Shown: positions 19,264 through 30,365 of the stretch, in pieces | Position numbering within the stretch: position 1 is the stretch's first letter | How the letters are laid out: each line of letters starts with the position of its first letter | Source: Burkholderia savannae | GTDB lineage: Bacteria > Pseudomonadota > Gammaproteobacteria > Burkholderiales > Burkholderiaceae | NCBI RefSeq assembly: GCF_001524445.2 | Contig: NZ_CP013417.1 | Coordinates: 1,054,001-1,118,000, forward strand | DNA length: 64,000 nucleotides | Reading direction: 5' to 3' | Program-made: the position numbers and the translations under genes | The notes under the pieces: model-generated | The model's input: the letters and a program-made list of their open reading frames with translations, nothing else | What the model was told of the DNA's origin: nothing | The model's database searches: none

Positions 19264-19863
19264 ATGGGGTCGGTCTCTACGCAGTCGCATACGTGTTCGC
19301 AACGCGAGCGCGTGTCCGCTCTGGTCGACGGCGAAGCGCCTGAGGGCCTTTCGCTGAAACAGATTCTCGCAGGGCTGGGCGACGCCGAGCGCGCGACATG
19401 GGCACAGTATCACGTGATCGGCGACGCGCTTCGGTCCGACGAGCTCACGCTCGAGCCGGCCGAAAGCGGCGCATTCATGGCCCGCTTCTCGGCGAGCCTC
19501 GTGGCCGAGCCGCACCTGCTCGCGCCCGCCGCCGCGCCCGTCGCGCGCCGGCTGCTGGGGCTGCGGCGCCGGGTCGTGCCCGCGTTCGCGGTCGCGGCCG
19601 CCGCGGCGACGCTGACGTGGATCGTCGTGCCGCAGATGCAGCGCGTCGGCGCGCCGGGTGCTGTCCAGGTTGCGTCGGTGAGCCCCGCGCAGCAAGGCCT
19701 GCAACGCGTGTCGGCCGCTCAGCCCGCGCTGCAGGACGCGAACATCATTCGCGATGCGAGCCTCGATCAATATCTCGAAGCGCATCAACAGTTCGCGCAG
19801 CAGCCCGTCGTGACGGGTTCGATGCCGGTCATTCGCACAGCCGTCACCACGCAAGGCCAATAA
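19264..19863 (+). CDS. rseA: Anti-sigma-E factor RseA/MucA
   Basis: A single-pass inner-membrane protein that holds RpoE inactive until it is proteolysed. The 199-residue product has an N-terminal anti-sigma domain (ERVSALVDGEAPEGL, then WAQYHVIGDALRS), a transmembrane segment at about 104-122 (VVPAFAVAAAAATLTWIVV) and a periplasmic Gln/Ala-rich C-terminus. ATG 19264 is preferred because GGGGAGC precedes it; an ATG four codons earlier and a TTG at 19207 are alternatives. rseB begins 5 bp downstream. Confidence 0.9.
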   Translation: MGSVSTQSHTCSQRERVSALVDGEAPEGLSLKQILAGLGDAERATWAQYHVIGDALRSDELTLEPAESGAFMARFSASLVAEPHLLAPAAAPVARRLLGLRRRVVPAFAVAAAAATLTWIVVPQMQRVGAPGAVQVASVSPAQQGLQRVSAAQPALQDANIIRDASLDQYLEAHQQFAQQPVVTGSMPVIRTAVTTQGQ

Positions 19864-19868
19864 ATTCG

Positions 19869-20924
19869 ATGCGGACGTTGCAGTTGAATCAAGCCATCCT
19901 CGGTTGGAGGCGGCTGCCGGCGCTGTTGCTGTGCGCGGCCGCGCTGTTGTCCGTCCAATCCGCCGCCTTCGCTCAGCAGCCCGACAATCCCGTGGCCACC
20001 CGGCGCTCGGCCGCCGAGTGGCTCGATCGCATCCAGCAGGCCGCGCAGCAGCAGAACTACGAAGGCACGTTCGTGTATCAGCGCGGCGCGTACGTGCAGT
20101 CGTCCCGGATCGTCCATTTCGCGTCGAAGGGCGACGGCGAATTCGAGCAGGTCGAAAGCCTCGACGGCAAGCCGCGCAAGCTGCTGCGCCACAACGACGA
20201 TCTCTACACGTTCGTGCCCGAGCGGCGGCTTTGCGTCGTCGAGCGCCGCCAGAACAAGGATTCGTTCCCCGCGCTGCTGGGTGCGGGCGGCGAGCAGGTG
20301 CTGTCCGTCTACGAGCCGAAGGCGCTCGGGCGCGACCGCGTCGCGGGCCTCGACGCGCAGGTCGTCGAACTCGTGCCGAAGGACGCGTACCGCTTCGCGT
20401 ACAAGCTGTGGACCGACGCGAAGACGGGGCTTCTGCTGCGTTCGCAGACGCTCGATGCCGACGATCACGTGCTCGAGCAGATCGCGTTTTCGCAGCTGCA
20501 GCTCGGCGCCGCGGCGCCGAACCAGAAGACTGCGATCGCGGCCGGCATGCGCAATCTCGGCGGCTGGACCGTCGTGCGGCCGCCGGTGGCGCCCATCGAC
20601 ATCGAGGCGCAGGGCTGGCAGATCGCGCCGACGGTCGCGGGCTTCCGCAAGATCCGCGAGGTGCGCCGCCCGATGGCCGCGCGCGACGCGAGCGATCCGC
20701 CGATTCCGGTCGATCAGGCCGTGTTCACCGACGGTCTCGCGACCATTTCGGTCTTTATCGAGCCAGCCGAAAAGAACAGCCGCAAGGAAGGGGCGGGCAG
20801 CACCGGCGCGACGCACGTGCTCGTCAAGCGCCGCGGCGATTTCTGGATCACCGTTCTCGGCGAAGCGCCTCCCGCGACGTTGCAGCAGTTCGCGTCTGCC
20901 ATAGAATACAAGGCTTCCAAGTAA
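19869..20924 (+). CDS. rseB: RseB/MucB, periplasmic sigma-E regulator
   Basis: RseB binds the periplasmic part of RseA, protects it from cleavage and senses envelope damage. The 351-residue product has a signal peptide (LPALLLCAAALLSVQSAAFA), then the MucB/RseB N-terminal domain (WLDRIQQAAQQQNYEGTFVY) and a C-terminal domain ending near VFIEPAEKN and ITVLGEAPPATLQQFA. It lies between rseA and mucD with 5-bp and 16-bp gaps. Confidence 0.94.
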   Translation: MRTLQLNQAILGWRRLPALLLCAAALLSVQSAAFAQQPDNPVATRRSAAEWLDRIQQAAQQQNYEGTFVYQRGAYVQSSRIVHFASKGDGEFEQVESLDGKPRKLLRHNDDLYTFVPERRLCVVERRQNKDSFPALLGAGGEQVLSVYEPKALGRDRVAGLDAQVVELVPKDAYRFAYKLWTDAKTGLLLRSQTLDADDHVLEQIAFSQLQLGAAAPNQKTAIAAGMRNLGGWTVVRPPVAPIDIEAQGWQIAPTVAGFRKIREVRRPMAARDASDPPIPVDQAVFTDGLATISVFIEPAEKNSRKEGAGSTGATHVLVKRRGDFWITVLGEAPPATLQQFASAIEYKASK

Positions 20925-20940
20925 CCTTCCGGTTTCCGAC

Positions 20941-22449
20941 ATGATGAATCCCTCGCTGCGCACCAGGCTCGTCGCCGCAGCGGTGGCGGCCTTGGCGCCG
21001 CTTGCCGCGCACTCGGCGACGGCGGCTCCGAATGTCACGGCCGCGCCCGCCGCCACGGGCACGGCGCCCGCGCCGCGCGCGGCTTTGCCCGATTTCGCGG
21101 ACCTCGTCGAGAAAGTCGGCCCGGCGGTCGTCAACATCCGGACGACGGCCAGCGTGCCGGCCGATACGCGCGGCGCGCTGCCGCCCGGCCTCGACAACGG
21201 CGACATGTCGGAATTCTTCCGCCGCTTCTTCGGCATCCCGCTGCCGCAGCCGCCGGGCGGGCAGAAGAACGCGCCGAGCACGCCCGACGCGCCCGACACC
21301 GAGCAGAACCGCGGCGTCGGCTCGGGCTTCGTCCTGTCGCCTGACGGCTACGTGATGACGAATGCGCACGTCGTCGACGACGCGGACACGATCTACGTGA
21401 CGCTCACCGACAAGCGCGAATTCAAGGCAAAGCTCATCGGCGTCGACGAGCGCACGGACGTCGCGATCGTGAAGATCAGCGCAACGAACCTGCCGACCGT
21501 CGCGATCGGCGATTCGAACCGCGTGCGCGTCGGCGAATGGGTCGTCGCGATCGGCTCGCCGTTCGGCCTCGACAACACGGTCACGGCCGGCATCGTCAGC
21601 GCGAAGGGCCGCAACACCGGCGACTACCTGCCGTTCATCCAGACCGACGTCGCCGTCAACCCCGGCAATTCGGGCGGCCCGCTCATCAACATGCAGGGCG
21701 AGGTGATCGGCATCAACTCGCAGATTTACAGCCGCACGGGCGGCTTCATGGGCATCTCGTTCGCGATTCCGATCGACGAGGCGATGCGCGTCGCCGAGCA
21801 GCTGAAGGCGTCGGGCAAGGTCACGCGCGGCCGAATCGCGGTCGCGATCGGCGAGGTGACGAAGGAAGTCGCCGATTCGATCGGCCTGCCGAAGGCGGAA
21901 GGCGCGCTCGTGAGCAGCGTCGAGCCGGGCGGCCCGGCCGACAAGGCCGGCCTGCAGCCGGGCGACATCATCCTGAAGTTCAACGGCCGCCCGGTGGACA
22001 CGGCGTCGGATCTGCCGCGCATGGTCGGCGACACGAAGCCGGGCGCGAAGGCGACGGTGACGGTGTGGCGCAAGGGGCAGTCGCGCGATTTGCCGATCAC
22101 GATCGCCGAATTCCCGACCGACAAGGGCGCGAAGACCGAGAGCCGCCAGGCGCCGCAGCAGAAGCCGCGCAGCAATGCGCTCGGTCTGACGGTCAGCGAC
22201 CTGTCGCCCGAGCAGCTGAAGACGCTCAAGCTGCGCAACGGCGTGCAGATCGATGCGGTCGACGGCCCGGCCGCGCGCGCGGGCCTGCAGCGCGGCGACA
22301 TCGTGCTGCGCGTCGGCGACGTCGACATCACGAGCGCGAAGCAGTTCGTCGACGTGGCCTCGAAGCTCGATCCGCAGCGCGCGGTCGCGGTGCTCGTGCG
22401 GCGCGGCGACAACACGCAGTTCATCCCGATCCGGCCGCGTCAGAAGTGA
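20941..22449 (+). CDS. mucD: DegP/MucD-type periplasmic serine protease
   Basis: A periplasmic chaperone-protease that degrades misfolded envelope proteins and limits the sigma-E response. The 502-residue product has a signal peptide, a trypsin-like domain with His143 (MTNAHVVDDAD), Asp173 (RTDVAIVKI) and Ser244 (NPGNSGGPL), and two PDZ domains (about 300-380 and 405-495). The catalytic triad is complete. It is the fourth gene after rpoE, as in Pseudomonas mucD. The next small gene starts inside its stop codon. Confidence 0.96.
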   Translation: MMNPSLRTRLVAAAVAALAPLAAHSATAAPNVTAAPAATGTAPAPRAALPDFADLVEKVGPAVVNIRTTASVPADTRGALPPGLDNGDMSEFFRRFFGIPLPQPPGGQKNAPSTPDAPDTEQNRGVGSGFVLSPDGYVMTNAHVVDDADTIYVTLTDKREFKAKLIGVDERTDVAIVKISATNLPTVAIGDSNRVRVGEWVVAIGSPFGLDNTVTAGIVSAKGRNTGDYLPFIQTDVAVNPGNSGGPLINMQGEVIGINSQIYSRTGGFMGISFAIPIDEAMRVAEQLKASGKVTRGRIAVAIGEVTKEVADSIGLPKAEGALVSSVEPGGPADKAGLQPGDIILKFNGRPVDTASDLPRMVGDTKPGAKATVTVWRKGQSRDLPITIAEFPTDKGAKTESRQAPQQKPRSNALGLTVSDLSPEQLKTLKLRNGVQIDAVDGPAARAGLQRGDIVLRVGDVDITSAKQFVDVASKLDPQRAVAVLVRRGDNTQFIPIRPRQK

Positions 22450-22700
22450 GCGCCGCCGCGCGATTCACGCTGTACGGCCGAGGCTGGTGCCATTTGTGCG
22501 ACGACATGCGCGACGCGCTCGCGCCTGTCGCGGCCGAATGCTCGGCGAGCGTCGACTACGTCGACATCGACGCGGAGCCGGCGCTCGTCGCGCGCTACGA
22601 CGAGGACGTGCCGGTGCTGCTGCTCGACGGCGTCGAGGTGTGCCGGCACCGCTTCGACGAGGCGCGGGTCAGGGAGGCGCTCGCGCGGCGCGGGGCGTGA
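22446..22700 (+). CDS. Glutaredoxin/thioredoxin-fold small protein
   Basis: An 84-residue protein with GTG start overlapping the mucD stop (GTGA). The C-H-L-C motif in YGRGWCHLCDDM and the cis-Pro segment DVPVLLLDG match the glutaredoxin-like DUF836 family. It is probably a cytoplasmic thiol-disulfide protein; the partner is unknown. In other Burkholderia-type operons the same gene links mucD to lepA, so position supports the call. Confidence 0.88.
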   Translation: MSAAARFTLYGRGWCHLCDDMRDALAPVAAECSASVDYVDIDAEPALVARYDEDVPVLLLDGVEVCRHRFDEARVREALARRGA

Positions 22701-22869
22701 CGCGCGGCGCCGGCGTCGAAGGCGGGCGCCTAAAAGAACGTATGGGGAGAGTGGGTGCGGCCGCACCGTAGCGGCATGCGCCGCGCGGCCAGCAGCGCCC
22801 GCCGAACGATCGCGCCGCGCGCCGCTGGCCAGGGGCGCGCGCCCGAGGTCCAAAATGCCGCCCCTAGCG

Positions 22870-22899
22870 GGCCTTTTCGGCTAAAATAGGCCGTTTTTT
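22870..22899 (+). terminator. Terminator candidate upstream of lepA
   Basis: GGCCTTTT and AAAATAGGCC form an imperfect stem around CGGCT, followed by GTTTTTT. It sits 170 bp after the rpoE-mucD-glutaredoxin group and 64 bp before lepA, and would separate the stress operon from lepA-lepB. Confidence 0.6.
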
Positions 22900-22962
22900 C
22901 ACCGACTTACAAGGCGTGCTCCGCGGTCGTCGAGCGCGCCTTTTTCGCTTGATCGGCACTGA

Positions 22963-24756
<1,794 letters not shown>

Positions 24757-24772
24757 ACAGGACTGATCCTCT

Positions 24773-25666
24773 ATGAATTTTGCGTTGATCCTTTTCGTGC
24801 TCGTCGTCGTGACGGGCATTGCATGGGTGCTGGACAAGCTGGTTTTCCTGCCGCAACGGAAGAAGGCGGCAGACGCGGCGGTCGCCGAGTTCGACCGCCA
24901 GCAGGAGCGGATCGGCGAGCGCTTCGCCGACGAGAACGCGCCGCAAACGCGCGCGCGGCTGCGCGACGAGAAGCTGCGCCAGCCGTGGTGGCTCGAGTAC
25001 ACGGCGAGCTTCTTCCCGGTGATTCTCGTCGTGTTCGTCGTGCGCTCCTTCATCGTCGAGCCGTTCAAGATTCCGTCGGGCTCGATGGTGCCGACGCTCC
25101 TCGTCGGCGATTTCATCCTCGTCAACAAGTTCGACTACGGCCTGCGCCTGCCGATCACGAATCAGAAGATCACCGAGGGCCGCCCGCTGCAGCGCGGCGA
25201 CGTCGTCGTGTTCCGCTATCCGAAGGACGAATCGGTCGACTACATCAAGCGCGCGATCGGCCTGCCGGGCGACACGGTCGCGTACCAGGACAAGAAGCTG
25301 ACGATCAACGGCCAGCCCGTGCCCGAGGCGCCGCTGCCCGACTACTTCGACGAAGAGCGGATGAACTACGCGAAGCAGTTCGAGGAAACGATCGGCGCGC
25401 GCAAGAACGCGATCCTCAATAATCCGGCGGTGCCGCCGTTCGTAATGGGCGCGGACGATTATCCGTATCGAGACAACTGCCAGTACGACAGCCGCGGCGT
25501 CGTCTGCAAGGTGCCGCCCGGCCATTACTTCATGATGGGCGACAACCGCGACAACAGCGCGGACAGTCGTTACTGGGGCTTCGTGCCGGACAAGAACATC
25601 GTCGGCCGCGCCTTCTTCATCTGGATGAACTTCAGCGAACTGAAACGCGTCGGCTCGTTCAACTGA
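24773..25666 (+). CDS. lepB: Signal peptidase I
   Basis: LepB cleaves signal peptides from secreted proteins at the periplasmic face of the inner membrane. The 297-residue product has two transmembrane segments (about 2-20 and 77-95), the catalytic Ser in FKIPSGSMVPTLLVGDF, the catalytic Lys in DYIKRAIGLPGD, and the box GHYFMMGDNRDNSADSRYWG. Length is normal. It likely shares a transcript with lepA. Confidence 0.97.
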   Translation: MNFALILFVLVVVTGIAWVLDKLVFLPQRKKAADAAVAEFDRQQERIGERFADENAPQTRARLRDEKLRQPWWLEYTASFFPVILVVFVVRSFIVEPFKIPSGSMVPTLLVGDFILVNKFDYGLRLPITNQKITEGRPLQRGDVVVFRYPKDESVDYIKRAIGLPGDTVAYQDKKLTINGQPVPEAPLPDYFDEERMNYAKQFEETIGARKNAILNNPAVPPFVMGADDYPYRDNCQYDSRGVVCKVPPGHYFMMGDNRDNSADSRYWGFVPDKNIVGRAFFIWMNFSELKRVGSFN

Positions 25667-25804
25667 GCTGTGCGTCGATGTTGCGACACGCCGCGCGAGG
25701 GCTGCGCGGCGTGTTGCCGAACGACTTTAAGAACCGGCGGCAACACCGCCTCGCCACGCCTTTTCGCGCCAGGTCGCGTTTGCCGACCGAAGCGGCGCCC
25801 GCGT

Positions 25805-25810
25805 TATACT
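25805..25810 (+). promoter_or_regulatory. TATACT -10 element abutting the rnc start codon
   Basis: TATACT ends 7 bp before the rnc ATG, so transcription from it would begin at or next to the ATG. A possible -35 (TTGCCG) lies 19 bp upstream, a wide spacing. No Shine-Dalgarno sequence lies between. The element could drive a leaderless rnc mRNA, or be a coincidence. Confidence 0.45.
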
Positions 25811-25817
25811 CCTGTCC

Positions 25818-27299
25818 ATGGCCCTATCCCAGTTGGAAAGCCGGCTGCGCTATGAATTTTGCAATGCGGAATTGTTGCGCCAGGCTTTGACCCATCGCAG
25901 TCACAGTGCCACGCATAACGAACGGCTCGAGTTTCTTGGCGACTCCGTTCTGAATTGCGCGGTGGCCGCCCTTTTGTTCCAGCGTTTCGGCAAGCTGGAC
26001 GAGGGCGACTTGTCGCGCGTGCGGGCGAACCTCGTCAAGCAGCAGTCGCTCTACGAAATCGCTCAGGCCCTCAATATCTCGGACGGCCTGCGGCTCGGCG
26101 AGGGCGAGCTGCGCAGCGGCGGGTTCCGAAGACCGTCGATCCTCGCGGACGCGTTCGAAGCCATCATCGGGGCGGTGTTTCTCGATGGCGGCTTCGAAGC
26201 CGCCCAAGGGGTCATCAAGCGCCTGTACGTGCCGATTCTCGATCACATCGATCCGCGCACGCTCGGCAAGGACGCGAAGACGCTGCTGCAGGAGTATCTG
26301 CAGGGCCACAAGATCGCGTTGCCGACCTACACCGTCGTCGCGACGCATGGTGCGGCGCACAATCAGCAATTCGAAGTCGAATGCACGGTGCCGAAGCTGG
26401 ACGTGAAGGTGTCCGGCTCGGGCGCGAGCCGCCGCGCGGCCGAGCAGGCCGCCGCGAAGAAGGCGCTCGACGAGGTGATGGCGGCCGCGCCGATGCTCGC
26501 CGCGAAGCCGAAGCGCTCGAAGAGCGCGCGCGGCGCGAAGCACGTGGAGCCGGAGATCGTGCCGGGCGTGAAGGGCGTGCAGGAGGCGCTCGACCTGCGC
26601 TCGCCGGATCGCAAGGAGCGTGGCGTGAATCACGCGGCGGGCGTCGATCCGAAGGCTGCCGACGCGAAGGCGGTTGACGTGAGGGCCGCGCTCGAAGCCG
26701 TGCCGATCGACGCGAAGGCGGCTGAGCCGAAGCACGCCGACCCGAAGATCGCGGAGTTCCGAGCCGACGATCCGAAGGCGGCCGACGCGAAAGCCTCGGC
26801 CGACGCGAAGCCCGTCGAGGCGAAATCCGCCGACGCGAAGGCGGGCGCGCAGGCTCATGCGGCGGCGTCGTTCGCTGCGCCCGCGCAGGCCGACGATGCG
26901 TCCGTGCGTTCGCACGCCGCCACGCCCGTCGCGGTGATCCGCGCGGCGCACGTCGAACATGGTGTCGACAAGGCCGAGCCGCGCGCGGCGAAGCCGGCGG
27001 ACAAGCCTGCTTCGGCGGCCGACAAGTTGCCGGAGAAGCCGGCGGAGAAGGCGACGGAACCCGTGTCCGACAAGGGGCTCGACAAAGGACACGACAAGGG
27101 GCTCGAGAAGCCGCATGACAAGCCGTCCGATCATGCCCCGGAAAAAGCGTCCGACAAGACGGCCGAGAAAACCGACGCCGCCGCGCGCGGCGCCGCGGGG
27201 GCGTCCGACCGTCCGCCGCGCGCCCGCGATGCGTCGCCGTCCGCCGCCGAGCCCGATCTGGCCGCCGCGCCCGTGCGCGTCGCCGATGCAGGTCATTGA
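25818..27299 (+). CDS. rnc: Ribonuclease III with long C-terminal extension
   Basis: RNase III cuts double-stranded RNA, maturing rRNA and regulating mRNAs. Residues 1-220 are a normal enzyme: [20 protein letters not shown] (catalytic Glu and Asp), [18 protein letters not shown] and a double-stranded RNA-binding domain ending in [15 protein letters not shown]. The usual protein is about 226 residues; this one has 493. The extra 270 residues are low complexity: [13 protein letters not shown] and [14 protein letters not shown] Lys/Ala/Asp repeats, finishing with an Ala/Pro-rich acidic end. The tail has no predicted fold that I recognise. Burkholderia RNase III genes are known to be annotated with long tails. 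No ribosome-binding site precedes the ATG. Confidence 0.95.
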   Translation: MALSQLESRLRYEFCNAELLRQALTHRSHSATHNERLEFLGDSVLNCAVAALLFQRFGKLDEGDLSRVRANLVKQQSLYEIAQALNISDGLRLGEGELRSGGFRRPSILADAFEAIIGAVFLDGGFEAAQGVIKRLYVPILDHIDPRTLGKDAKTLLQEYLQGHKIALPTYTVVATHGAAHNQQFEVECTVPKLDVKVSGSGASRRAAEQAAAKKALDEVMAAAPMLAAKPKRSKSARGAKHVEPEIVPGVKGVQEALDLRSPDRKERGVNHAAGVDPKAADAKAVDVRAALEAVPIDAKAAEPKHADPKIAEFRADDPKAADAKASADAKPVEAKSADAKAGAQAHAAASFAAPAQADDASVRSHAATPVAVIRAAHVEHGVDKAEPRAAKPADKPASAADKLPEKPAEKATEPVSDKGLDKGHDKGLEKPHDKPSDHAPEKASDKTAEKTDAAARGAAGASDRPPRARDASPSAAEPDLAAAPVRVADAGH

Positions 27300-27368
27300 C
27301 ATCGTCCCAATCGACATTGCGGTCGCGCACGGTCGCGCGGCCGCTTCCGAACCCAGCAGCAACCTGAT

Positions 27369-28268
27369 ATGAACGCACCCGCTCCCACCGGTTTCCGTTG
27401 CGGCATGATCGCGATCGTCGGTCGTCCGAACGTCGGCAAATCCACGCTGATGAACGCGCTCGTCGGCCAGAAGATCAGCATCACGTCGCGCAAGGCGCAG
27501 ACGACCCGCCACCGGATCACCGGCATCCGCACGCTCGACGACGCGCAGTACATCTTCGTCGACACGCCCGGCTTCCAGACGCGCCACAGCACCGCGCTCA
27601 ACCGGTCGCTGAACCGCGCGGTGACGTCGACGCTGACATCGGTCGACGCGATCCTGTTCGTGATCGAGGCGGGCCGCTTCGGCCCCGACGACCAGAAGGT
27701 GCTCGACCTGATTCCGCCCGGCACGCCGACGCTGCTCGTCGCGAACAAGCTCGACCGCGTGTCGGACAAGGACACGCTGTACCCGTTCTTCCAGAAGATG
27801 GGCGAGCTGCGCGAGTTCGCGGAGATCGTGCCGCTGTCGGCGAAGCATTCGGAGGACATCCAGCGGCTGATGAACACGATCAAGCCGTACTTGCCGCAGG
27901 GCGACGCGATCTACGGCGAAGACGATCTGACCGATCGCAGCTCGCGCTTTCTCGCGGCCGAGATCCTGCGCGAAAAGGTGTTTCGCTGGACGGGCGACGA
28001 GCTGCCGTACACGAGCACCGTCGTCATCGACAAGTTCGAGGAGGAGGGGCGGCTCACGCGCGTGTTCGCGACGATCCTCGTCGAGCGCGACTCGCACAAG
28101 GCGATGGTGATCGGCAAGAAGGGCGCGAAGCTCAAGCAGATCAGCACCGAGGCGCGACAGGACATGGAGAAGCTGTTCGACGGCCCCGTCTATCTCGAAA
28201 CCTTCGTCAAGGTGAGGAGCGGCTGGGCCGACAACGAAGCGGGGCTGCGCGCCTATGGGTACGAATGA
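27369..28268 (+). CDS. era: GTPase Era
   Basis: Era is an essential GTPase that binds 16S rRNA during 30S assembly and associates with the membrane. The 299-residue product has [14 protein letters not shown] (G1), DTPGFQ (G3), NKLDRV (G4) and SAKHSED (G5), then a C-terminal KH RNA-binding domain ([20 protein letters not shown]). Normal length. The last 14 bp overlap recO, and it follows rnc, the conserved rnc-era-recO order. Confidence 0.97.
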   Translation: MNAPAPTGFRCGMIAIVGRPNVGKSTLMNALVGQKISITSRKAQTTRHRITGIRTLDDAQYIFVDTPGFQTRHSTALNRSLNRAVTSTLTSVDAILFVIEAGRFGPDDQKVLDLIPPGTPTLLVANKLDRVSDKDTLYPFFQKMGELREFAEIVPLSAKHSEDIQRLMNTIKPYLPQGDAIYGEDDLTDRSSRFLAAEILREKVFRWTGDELPYTSTVVIDKFEEEGRLTRVFATILVERDSHKAMVIGKKGAKLKQISTEARQDMEKLFDGPVYLETFVKVRSGWADNEAGLRAYGYE

Positions 28269-29133
28269 CGGGACGTCCGATGTCGGGATGACCGACGAGG
28301 CCGACGCCGACCCGCAACCTTCGATCGCGCCGTCTACGCAGCCCGCGCTGTCTGCACCGCCCGCGCCGGACGCCGAGAAGCCGGCGCGCAAGCCGCGCCG
28401 CGCCGCCGCGCGCACATCCGAATTCCGGATCGCGGAGCAGCCGGGGTTCGTGCTGCACGGCTATCCGTATCGCGAGACGAGCCTCGTCGTCGACGTGCTG
28501 ACGCGCGATCACGGCCGCATCGCGCTCGTCGCGAAGGGCGCGAAACGCCCGCATTCGGCGCTGCGCGGCGTGCTGCAGACGTTCCAGCCGCTGTCGTTGT
28601 CGTGGACCGGCAAGTCCGAGCTGCGCACGCTGACGGGCGCCGAATGGGTGGGCGGCATGCTGCCGCTCGCGGGCGACGCGCTCCTGTGCGGCTTCTACGT
28701 GAACGAGCTGCTCGTCAAGTTCTGCGCGCGCGAGGACCCGCACCCGCCGCTCTTCAAGCACTATCTCGTCACGCTCACGCGCCTCGCGCACGGCGAGCCG
28801 CCCGTGCAGGTGCTGCGCTCGTTCGAGCGCGTGCTGTTGCGCGAGACGGGCTATGCGATGTCGCTCAAGCGCACGGTCGCGCGGCGCGCGGTCGAGCCCG
28901 ACAAGCTCTATGTGTTCGATCCGGAGCGCGGCGTGCGCGACGCGGGCGGCGACGTACCGTCGCACTGGCCGGTGATCGCCGGCCAGACGTTGCTCGACAT
29001 GGAAGAGGACGATTACCATCGGGCGCAGACCGTCGCGCAAAGCAAGACGCTGATGCGCTTCCTGCTCAACACCTATCTGGGCGGCACGCCGCTCGCCACG
29101 CGTCAGATCCTGATCGACCTGCAAAACCTATGA
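28255..29133 (+). CDS. recO: DNA repair protein RecO
   Basis: RecO loads RecA onto SSB-coated DNA in the RecFOR recombination pathway. The 292-residue product has the OB-fold start [20 protein letters not shown] and [14 protein letters not shown], then the helical zinc-less C-terminal domain. About 58 N-terminal residues before the OB fold are Pro/Ala-rich and extra to E. coli RecO (242 residues). The ATG at 28255 lies inside era; an in-frame ATG at 28288 would shorten the leader. Its stop overlaps the pdxJ start. Confidence 0.93.
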   Translation: MGTNDGTSDVGMTDEADADPQPSIAPSTQPALSAPPAPDAEKPARKPRRAAARTSEFRIAEQPGFVLHGYPYRETSLVVDVLTRDHGRIALVAKGAKRPHSALRGVLQTFQPLSLSWTGKSELRTLTGAEWVGGMLPLAGDALLCGFYVNELLVKFCAREDPHPPLFKHYLVTLTRLAHGEPPVQVLRSFERVLLRETGYAMSLKRTVARRAVEPDKLYVFDPERGVRDAGGDVPSHWPVIAGQTLLDMEEDDYHRAQTVAQSKTLMRFLLNTYLGGTPLATRQILIDLQNL

Positions 29134-29903
29134 GCTTTTTCCTGACATCGCCCACCGCCATCGAACTGGGCGTCAATATCGACCACGTCGCGACGCTGCG
29201 CAACGCGCGCGGCACAGCGTATCCGGACCCCGTGCGCGCGGCGCTCGCCGCCGAGGACGCGGGCGCCGACGCGATTACGCTGCATTTGCGCGAAGACCGC
29301 CGGCACATCGTCGACGCGGACGTGCGCACGCTGCGTCCGTTGCTGAAAACGCGGATGAATCTCGAATGCGCGGTGACGGCGGAGATGCTCGACATCGCGT
29401 GCGAGATCGGTCCGCACGACGCGTGCCTCGTGCCGGAGAAGCGCTCGGAGCTGACGACGGAAGGCGGCCTCGACGTTGCCGGCCATTTCGACGCGGTGCG
29501 CGCCGCATGCAGGCAGCTCGCGGACGCCGGCGTGCGCGTGTCGCTCTTCATCGATCCGGACGACGCGCAGATCCGCGCCGCGCACGAGACGGGCGCGCCC
29601 GTGATCGAGCTGCACACGGGCCGCTACGCGGATGCGCACGGCGAAGCCGAGCAGCGGCGCGAGTTCGAGCGGATCGCGGCGGGCGTCGACGCGGGCATCG
29701 CGCTCGGGCTCAAGGTGAACGCGGGGCACGGGCTGCACTATACGAACGTGCAGGCGATCGCCGCGCTGCCCGGCATCGCCGAGCTGAACATCGGCCACGC
29801 GATCGTCGCGCACGCGGTGTTCGTCGGCTGGGACAACGCGGTGCGCGAGATGAAGGCGATCATGGTCGCGGCGCGCGTCGCCGCGCTGCACGGCGGCCGC
29901 TGA
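29130..29903 (+). CDS. pdxJ: Pyridoxine 5'-phosphate synthase PdxJ
   Basis: PdxJ condenses deoxyxylulose 5-phosphate with aminoacetone phosphate to make vitamin B6. The 257-residue TIM-barrel protein has [20 protein letters not shown], the family start, with EDRRHI and [10 protein letters not shown] later. Length is normal. The ATG overlaps the recO stop (ATGA), and acpS follows 5 bp after its stop, so the run is translationally coupled. Confidence 0.97.
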   Translation: MSFFLTSPTAIELGVNIDHVATLRNARGTAYPDPVRAALAAEDAGADAITLHLREDRRHIVDADVRTLRPLLKTRMNLECAVTAEMLDIACEIGPHDACLVPEKRSELTTEGGLDVAGHFDAVRAACRQLADAGVRVSLFIDPDDAQIRAAHETGAPVIELHTGRYADAHGEAEQRREFERIAAGVDAGIALGLKVNAGHGLHYTNVQAIAALPGIAELNIGHAIVAHAVFVGWDNAVREMKAIMVAARVAALHGGR

Positions 29904-29908
29904 TACGC

Positions 29909-30340
29909 ATGGCGATCTACGGCATCGGCACCGATCTCGTCCAGGTGAGCCGCATCGCCGCCGTGCTCGCGCGCACGGACGGCCGCTTCGCGGAGAAGGT
30001 GCTCGGCCCCGACGAGCTGCGCGTGTTCCGCGCGCGGCGCGCGCGCTCGGAGGCGCGCGGCATCGCGTTCCTCGCGACGCGCTTTTCGGCGAAGGAAGCG
30101 TTCTCGAAGGCGATCGGCCTCGGCATGCACTGGCCGATGACGTGGCGCGCGCTGCAAACGCTCAACCGGCCGAGCGGCGAGCCGTACGTCGTCGCGTCGG
30201 GCGAGCTCGCCGCATGGCTCGATGCGCGCCGCATCACCGCGCGCGTGACGGTGAGCGACGAGCGCGATTACGCGGTGACGTTCGTCGTCGCCGAGGCGCC
30301 CGACGACGTCGCCGCCGCGCGCTCGGCCGCCGCTTCCTGA
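29909..30340 (+). CDS. acpS: Holo-ACP synthase AcpS
   Basis: AcpS transfers 4'-phosphopantetheine from CoA to the Ser of ACP. The 143-residue product has [14 protein letters not shown] and [14 protein letters not shown], which hold the metal and CoA ligands. The C-terminal 12 residues are Ala-rich. pdxJ-acpS is a widespread pair. Its substrate, AcpP, is encoded at 16361. Confidence 0.96.
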   Translation: MAIYGIGTDLVQVSRIAAVLARTDGRFAEKVLGPDELRVFRARRARSEARGIAFLATRFSAKEAFSKAIGLGMHWPMTWRALQTLNRPSGEPYVVASGELAAWLDARRITARVTVSDERDYAVTFVVAEAPDDVAAARSAAAS

Positions 30341-30365
30341 TTCCTTCTCCGCAAGGGCTGATTCG

